This document shows positions 60,321 through 64,000 of a stretch of DNA of 64,000 nt, piece by piece. Made by a program: the position numbers and the translations under genes. The notes under the pieces are model-generated. The model had not been told where the DNA came from. It made no database searches and saw nothing but the letters and a program-made list of their open reading frames with translations. This stretch comes from Pararobbsia silviterrae. GTDB lineage: Bacteria > Pseudomonadota > Gammaproteobacteria > Burkholderiales > Burkholderiaceae. The stretch is from contig NZ_RBZU01000006.1 of the NCBI RefSeq assembly GCF_003628125.1, positions 279,683 through 343,682 on the forward strand, given 5' to 3'. Position 1 is the first letter of the stretch, and every line of letters starts with the position of its first letter.

Positions 60321-60710
60321 ATGAAGATGCAGCACAGGATATCGACGGCATGCGTTGCAGCGACGCTCTCGCTGTATCTCGTGTTTCCGGCCTTTGCACA
60401 GGGTGCCGATGCGGCCTCGACGGCGTCCGCGGATGCAGCCGGAGTCGCGAGTCCGGTCGCGGGATCGAAAAAATCGGTTCGGGCGGCCAATCGCGCGTTT
60501 TCCAAAAGGGTGAAGAAGGCCCTAGCTCAGACGAAGGGTCTCGAAAGCGCGTTGATTGTGGTTTTTGCCGATGCGAAAACGGGGGCCGTCACCCTGACGG
60601 GGCAGGTCGAGAACGCTGGAGAGGATCGCCTCGCTGTAGAAGCCGCCAAGAAGGTGTCGAACGTGACATCGGTCACAAGCAAGCTCACGCTTAAGACGCA
60701 GACCGAGTGA
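60321..60710 (+). CDS. BON-domain periplasmic protein
   Basis: 129 residues. The signal peptide (about 1-27) ends at AFAQG. A low-complexity Ala/Ser linker follows, then a single BON domain in the last 65 residues (AQTKGLESALIVVFADAKTG, GAVTLTGQVENAGEDRLAVE, VSNVTSVTSKL). BON domains bind membranes or lipids and are often stress-induced (OsmY-like). A TTTGAA-act-TTCAAA dyad lies 32 bases upstream of the start. Translation starts at ATG 60321; the earlier frame is non-coding. Confidence 0.88.
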   Translation: MKMQHRISTACVAATLSLYLVFPAFAQGADAASTASADAAGVASPVAGSKKSVRAANRAFSKRVKKALAQTKGLESALIVVFADAKTGAVTLTGQVENAGEDRLAVEAAKKVSNVTSVTSKLTLKTQTE

Positions 60711-60942
60711 TGTCGACGGGGCGTTTGCCGGCTCGTCGCGAACGTATCGTATGGCGTTCGGGCGGCCGGCGTCTCAAGCGGTCGACGGTTGACGAATTTA
60801 AAGGAGGCGCATCTTCGTCGACGGTCGTGCCGTTCATCGACGAGTCACCGCGTGCGCGAAGGCTTTAGCGTTTATTTGCTAGCACGGCCTGCACCATCTC
60901 ATTGCGGGACTGAACGTGATTTCGGTCCCTGTCTCGACAGGA

Positions 60943-61857
60943 TCACGATCGCGTTCGGTCTTCCGAGACCAAGTCGATGAACGCTCGCAACGGCGCAGGC
61001 ATCAGCCGGCTCGGGAAGTAGAGCAGCGGTCCTTCAAACCGATGCCACCACTCGCTGAGTACCGGTTCCAGCTGACCGCTCTGAATATACGGATCGAGCC
61101 AGTTCCCGAACGCACAAATGAGGCCGTGCCCTCTGCAGGCCAGATCGATTGCGGCCGCGGCGGCATCGACGCCGACGATCAGGCGGCTCGAAGGATCGAT
61201 ATTCAAGCGCTCGCCTTCGCGCTCGAATGTCCATTGGGTGAGCGCGCCGCTAGAAAACCGCAAGCGCACGCAGTCATGCTTCAACAGATCCCACGGGTGC
61301 CGCGGTATTCCCCGCGAACGTAGATAGGAGGGTGCCGCGGCCACGGCCAGGTGCTGGAACGGCGGCCCTATCGGCACCGCGATCATGTCTTGAGCGAGAT
61401 GCTCGCGATAACGTATCCCGGCGTCGCAGTCGGCCAAGGTGATATCGACAAGACGATCGTCGACCATGACTTCCACGCGTACGCCCGGATGTTTCGTCAG
61501 GAGCCGGTCAATCAACGGGGGCAGGATGTCGACCATCACCGCCCCGGTCACATTGAGCTTGAGACGTCCTCGTACTTCCTGATGCGCGCTCGTGGCGTCG
61601 TAAAGCGCAGCCCGGGTCTGCGCGAGAAGAGGGGCGATGCGATCCGCAAGTTTTTTCCCTGCCTCGGTAGGCATCACGCTTCGTGTGGTTCGGGAGAAGA
61701 GCGGCACGCCGAGTTGAGCCTCGATCCGCGCAATGGTTTCGCTGACATGCGAGGGCGAGAGACCCAGCAGCTTAGCGGCGGCGCGAAATCCCCCGGATCG
61801 ACAGACCGCGAGGAAGAGGGATAGATCGTCGAGGGAGGGTTCGGAATTGTTCGCCAT
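60943..61857 (-). CDS. LysR-family regulator
   Basis: 304 residues. The N-terminal helix-turn-helix reads LDDLSLFLAVCRSGGFRAAAKLLGLSPSHVSETIARIE; the effector domain starts near VRGRLKLNVTGAVMVD. It is divergent from the SDR gene at 62087, with 229 bases between, the usual layout for local LysR control. The effector is unknown. Confidence 0.92.
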   Translation of the reverse strand: MANNSEPSLDDLSLFLAVCRSGGFRAAAKLLGLSPSHVSETIARIEAQLGVPLFSRTTRSVMPTEAGKKLADRIAPLLAQTRAALYDATSAHQEVRGRLKLNVTGAVMVDILPPLIDRLLTKHPGVRVEVMVDDRLVDITLADCDAGIRYREHLAQDMIAVPIGPPFQHLAVAAAPSYLRSRGIPRHPWDLLKHDCVRLRFSSGALTQWTFEREGERLNIDPSSRLIVGVDAAAAAIDLACRGHGLICAFGNWLDPYIQSGQLEPVLSEWWHRFEGPLLYFPSRLMPAPLRAFIDLVSEDRTRS

Positions 61858-62086
61858 AGGGATTCAATCTATCCGAGTTCATTGGCGTGATCAACGTGGC
61901 CGTACAGTGCTCGGAGACCGTCGATGTTGCATGAATTCCAGATTCGTTGGGTCGTTTCAATGTCGCGAGGCCGGCGCGCGAGTGTTGTGTATTGTTCGTA
62001 AAAGCGAACGGCGTGTTCGAGAAAGCGGGACTTATCACGCGGGGCTATGTCAACGACCATCCTGCTTTCGAACGGAGGCTACCGGG

Positions 62087-62821
62087 ATGGAACAGCGTAA
62101 AAAGCGGGTCGCACTTGTCACGGGCGCGAACAAAGGCATCGGCCTCGAGATCGCGCGTCAGCTCGGGCGTGCGGAGGTGACGGTATTGATCGGCGCCAGA
62201 GACAATGACCGAGGCCGGGCGGCGGTCGATCGGTTGCGCCAAGAAGATCTGGACGCCTGGTTCGTGCCACTCGACGTGACCGATGAAACAAGCGTGCGCA
62301 ATGCTGCCGCATGCATCGCCGCCGATCACGAACGGCTCGATATCCTGATCAACAACGCCGGCGTGAGTGATGCAAACGATGGTCCGCCGAGCACCGGATC
62401 CATCGCAAGCGCGCGTCGGTTGATCGAGACCAATTTCCTCGGTGCTCTTGCCGTGACTCAAGCGATGCTGCCATTGCTGCTTCAGTCGTCCAATGGGCGC
62501 ATCGTCAATATGTCGAGCACGCTGGGTTCGCTCACTGGAAATGGCGATGCATCGTCCGAGTTCTACGGTGTACGTCTGATCGGCTACAACGCTTCAAAGG
62601 CTGCGCTCAATATGCTGACGGTGCAACTCGCCGAAGAACTCCGGGACCGCGGCATTACCGTGAACTCGGCGTGTCCCGGTTACGTGAGAACCGATTTAAA
62701 CGGTAACCGGGGCTATGTCTCGCTTCCCGAGGCGGCAGCGATACCGGTTCGGCTTGCGCTTCTCAGACGGGACGCCCCGACGGGAACATTCCTTGGTGCC
62801 GAAGGACACGTGGCCTGGTAG
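62087..62821 (+). CDS. SDR-family oxidoreductase
   Basis: 244 residues. Glycine motif TGANKGIG, NNAG motif, Ser in IVNMSSTLGSLTG, and Y-x3-K in LIGYNASKAALNMLT. The TGANKGIG form and the NNAGVSDAND segment resemble carbonyl-reductase-like SDRs, which prefer NADPH. ATG 62087 follows GGAGG at good spacing (AACGGAGGCTACCGGG). It ends with GTFLGAEGHVAW rather than the classical GG end. It is probably controlled by the divergent LysR gene. Confidence 0.9.
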   Translation: MEQRKKRVALVTGANKGIGLEIARQLGRAEVTVLIGARDNDRGRAAVDRLRQEDLDAWFVPLDVTDETSVRNAAACIAADHERLDILINNAGVSDANDGPPSTGSIASARRLIETNFLGALAVTQAMLPLLLQSSNGRIVNMSSTLGSLTGNGDASSEFYGVRLIGYNASKAALNMLTVQLAEELRDRGITVNSACPGYVRTDLNGNRGYVSLPEAAAIPVRLALLRRDAPTGTFLGAEGHVAW

Positions 62822-63099
62822 GCATATCGTTTGTGATATCGAGGAGCAGACGATGCGCTCGCGGTTTATTGCGCGGGCCTTGCTTAAGCAAAGAAGACGG
62901 CACCACTCGGGACCGATCGAAATGCCGCTGCCGATCTCTAAGGTATGCCTGACGAACATCCGTTGCCGATTCGGCAACGGACGGCCAAGGTGGATTTCGT
63001 GTCGGCAGCGACGGGTTGCGGATTCAACGGGTCGAGGCAATACATTGTTCGGGTGGCACTATCGGAACGAGCACGGCTGACGATTTGAGGCTGCGCATG

Positions 63100-63285
63100 C
63101 CGTGCCCGCATGAAATTGATAAACACGCGCAGCTTGCGCGGCATGTGCACCCGGATCGAATCGTAGAGATGGAATCCAGGAAAGCTCGGCCACGAGGGTT
63201 CGAGCAGCGCGATCAATTGGCCGTTGCGGAGCTCATCGGCGTCGTTCGAAAAACGGGCTGAGGGGCAAGAGCGGGGTGAGTTGTG
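63100..63285 (-). pseudogene. Frameshifted C-terminal fragment of a LysR-family regulator
   Basis: Minus-strand codons from 63246 to 63100 read NDADELRNGQLIALLEP, then PSFPGFHLYDSIRVHMPRKL and RVFINFMRAR, which follow the usual LysR C-terminus (DEL-x-G-L-x-LLE-x-W-x-PFPGFHLYYPSRR). Just before it, in another frame, LTPLLPLSPFF (63285-63249) is the normal preceding segment, so one base has shifted the frame. The helix-turn-helix half is absent. Confidence 0.6.
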
Positions 63286-63558
63286 CCGGTCGCGTCGGGC
63301 GTTTATTGGCCAGGAGCGGCCCGTCATACGAAACGATCGAGGGGCTGCTTCCACGAGCGACGCGGACACTCCGTCTGGCGCATTTGGGGCTTTCGAATCT
63401 CCGCACGTGCACATAGCTCTCGCATCCGGACGCCCCCCCACCCGGGTAACCCCCACCTGTTGCATTCAAAACACCCATTCGATTTATTTCGAAAATGTGA
63501 GACACCGTGTCATGGCGCGTTTGAAGGATGGGGAATAGTTTTACGCTGCGACGAACTC

Positions 63559-63589
63559 GGCATGCGACACCTGTGCGGTGTCACATGCC
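63559..63589. promoter_or_regulatory. Hairpin upstream of lipoprotein gene
   Basis: GGCATGCGACACC (63559-63571) and GGTGTCACATGCC (63577-63589) match at 12 of 13 positions around a 5-base loop, 54 bases before ATG 63644. No T-run follows. It may be a leader structure or an operator. Confidence 0.4.
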
Positions 63590-63643
63590 CTCGAATATGA
63601 ATCGCATGAAATAAGTCACATTGAAGACCTATCGGGGAAGGCT

Positions 63644-64000
63644 ATGGGGTATTTGTCGTCAGTCGGTTCCGGCATGGCGAGCGTGAAGCGCATGGCGAAC
63701 ATGCCCTTGACGCTCGCGTCGCTGTGTCTGCTTCTTAGTGCATGCGGGGGCGACTCGCCGCCGATACCGTCCTATACGATCGGCGGCACTGTCACCGGGC
63801 TGGCTGACAACGCGTCGATGAAGCTGCTCGACAACGGAGGTGACGCGCTGACAGTGGCTGCCAATGGCGCTTTCACGTTCGCCACGCCCATCGCGGTCAA
63901 CCAAGCCTATGCGGTCACGGTCGGTACGCCCCCCCTGTGGCAGAACTGCGCGGTCGCAAACGGCAATGGCACGGCCGCAGCCAACGTGACAAGTGTGGGC
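63644..64000 (+). CDS. Secreted lipoprotein with carboxypeptidase-like/Ig-like repeats (3' end outside window)
   Basis: 119 residues visible, running off the window. GGGGAAGG precedes the ATG. A signal with lipobox LLLSAC-G (Cys about residue 37) makes it a lipoprotein. The mature part begins GGDSPPIPSYTIGGTVTGL, then MKLLDNGGDALTVAANGAFTFATP and AYAVTVGTPPLWQNCAVANG. This is the repeat type found in long outer-membrane or secreted burkholderial lipoproteins. Later domains are not visible, so the function is open. A start at M11, M17 or M20 is also possible. Confidence 0.85.
   Translation, partial: MGYLSSVGSGMASVKRMANMPLTLASLCLLLSACGGDSPPIPSYTIGGTVTGLADNASMKLLDNGGDALTVAANGAFTFATPIAVNQAYAVTVGTPPLWQNCAVANGNGTAAANVTSVG

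Larger units (their letters stand above)
62822..63643. other. Low-coding region with a regulator remnant
   Basis: 822 bases without an intact gene. It contains a decayed LysR C-terminus (63100-63285), a C-run around 63428-63455 and a hairpin at 63559-63589. Short frames on both strands elsewhere have no ribosome-binding site or recognisable motif. The region looks like a site of gene loss. Confidence 0.5.

Overview
The window is GC-rich, densely packed bacterial chromosome or megaplasmid DNA. The codon usage, the abundance of LysR/IclR regulators and CUT2-type sugar ABC transporters, the Gram-negative porin, Tat-like and Sec signal peptides, and a lipoprotein of the type with YTIGGTVTGL-like repeats all point to a Burkholderiaceae beta-proteobacterium (Burkholderia, Paraburkholderia, Caballeronia or a relative). 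I cannot fix the species from the sequence alone. No rRNA, tRNA, CRISPR, integrase or transposase was seen.

Layout. 0-2 kb: the end of a sugar ABC transporter (binding-protein tail and ATPase). 2-10.5 kb: a NarL/FixJ-type two-component pair, an SDR, an AraJ-like MFS pump, a PAS-PAS-GGDEF-EAL protein with a degenerate GGDEF site, and a HipB/HipA-like toxin-antitoxin pair. 10.5-20.4 kb: an IclR-controlled catabolic unit with an RraA-family protein, an internally deleted D-2-hydroxyacid dehydrogenase, a GMC oxidoreductase, a complete CUT2 ABC transporter with two permeases, and an NAD-dependent epimerase/dehydrogenase. 20.4-29.2 kb: a LysR-controlled sugar-acid unit with a rhamnonate-dehydratase-like enolase-superfamily enzyme, a probable D-apionate-lactonase-like protein and a third CUT2 transporter whose ATPase carries an unusual C-terminal extension. 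29.2-34.3 kb: an MHYT membrane protein, an SDR with a small alpha/beta-barrel-like partner, a divergent LysR gene and a DUF4380-like protein.

34.4-60.1 kb is the most interesting part. It holds an ArsR-peroxiredoxin pair; an 11- or 12-gene plus-strand operon (DapA-family, GlcG/HbpS-like, SfnG-like and DszA-like flavin monooxygenases, crotonase-like, Liv-type ABC transporter, LsfA-like peroxiredoxin, second binding protein); a minus-strand aldolase-ALDH-GMC operon and a porin; and a plus-strand operon of sulfurtransferase, sulfonate-type ABC transporter, DLH-like hydrolase, Rieske oxygenase and binding protein, closed by a TauD-like dioxygenase. I read it as a candidate organosulfur scavenging locus. 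Three of its promoters share a TTGC(A)GAAA-type motif.

60.3-64 kb: a BON-domain periplasmic protein, a LysR/SDR divergent pair, a decayed LysR fragment and the start of a lipoprotein that runs off the window.

Two operator architectures can be read directly. GTTGCG-N5-(C/T)GCAAC lies at both targets flanking the IclR gene. CGATAACC-N24-ATTCAATAG-N4-TTATCGC occurs with identical spacing in front of both LysR-linked sugar-acid transcription units.
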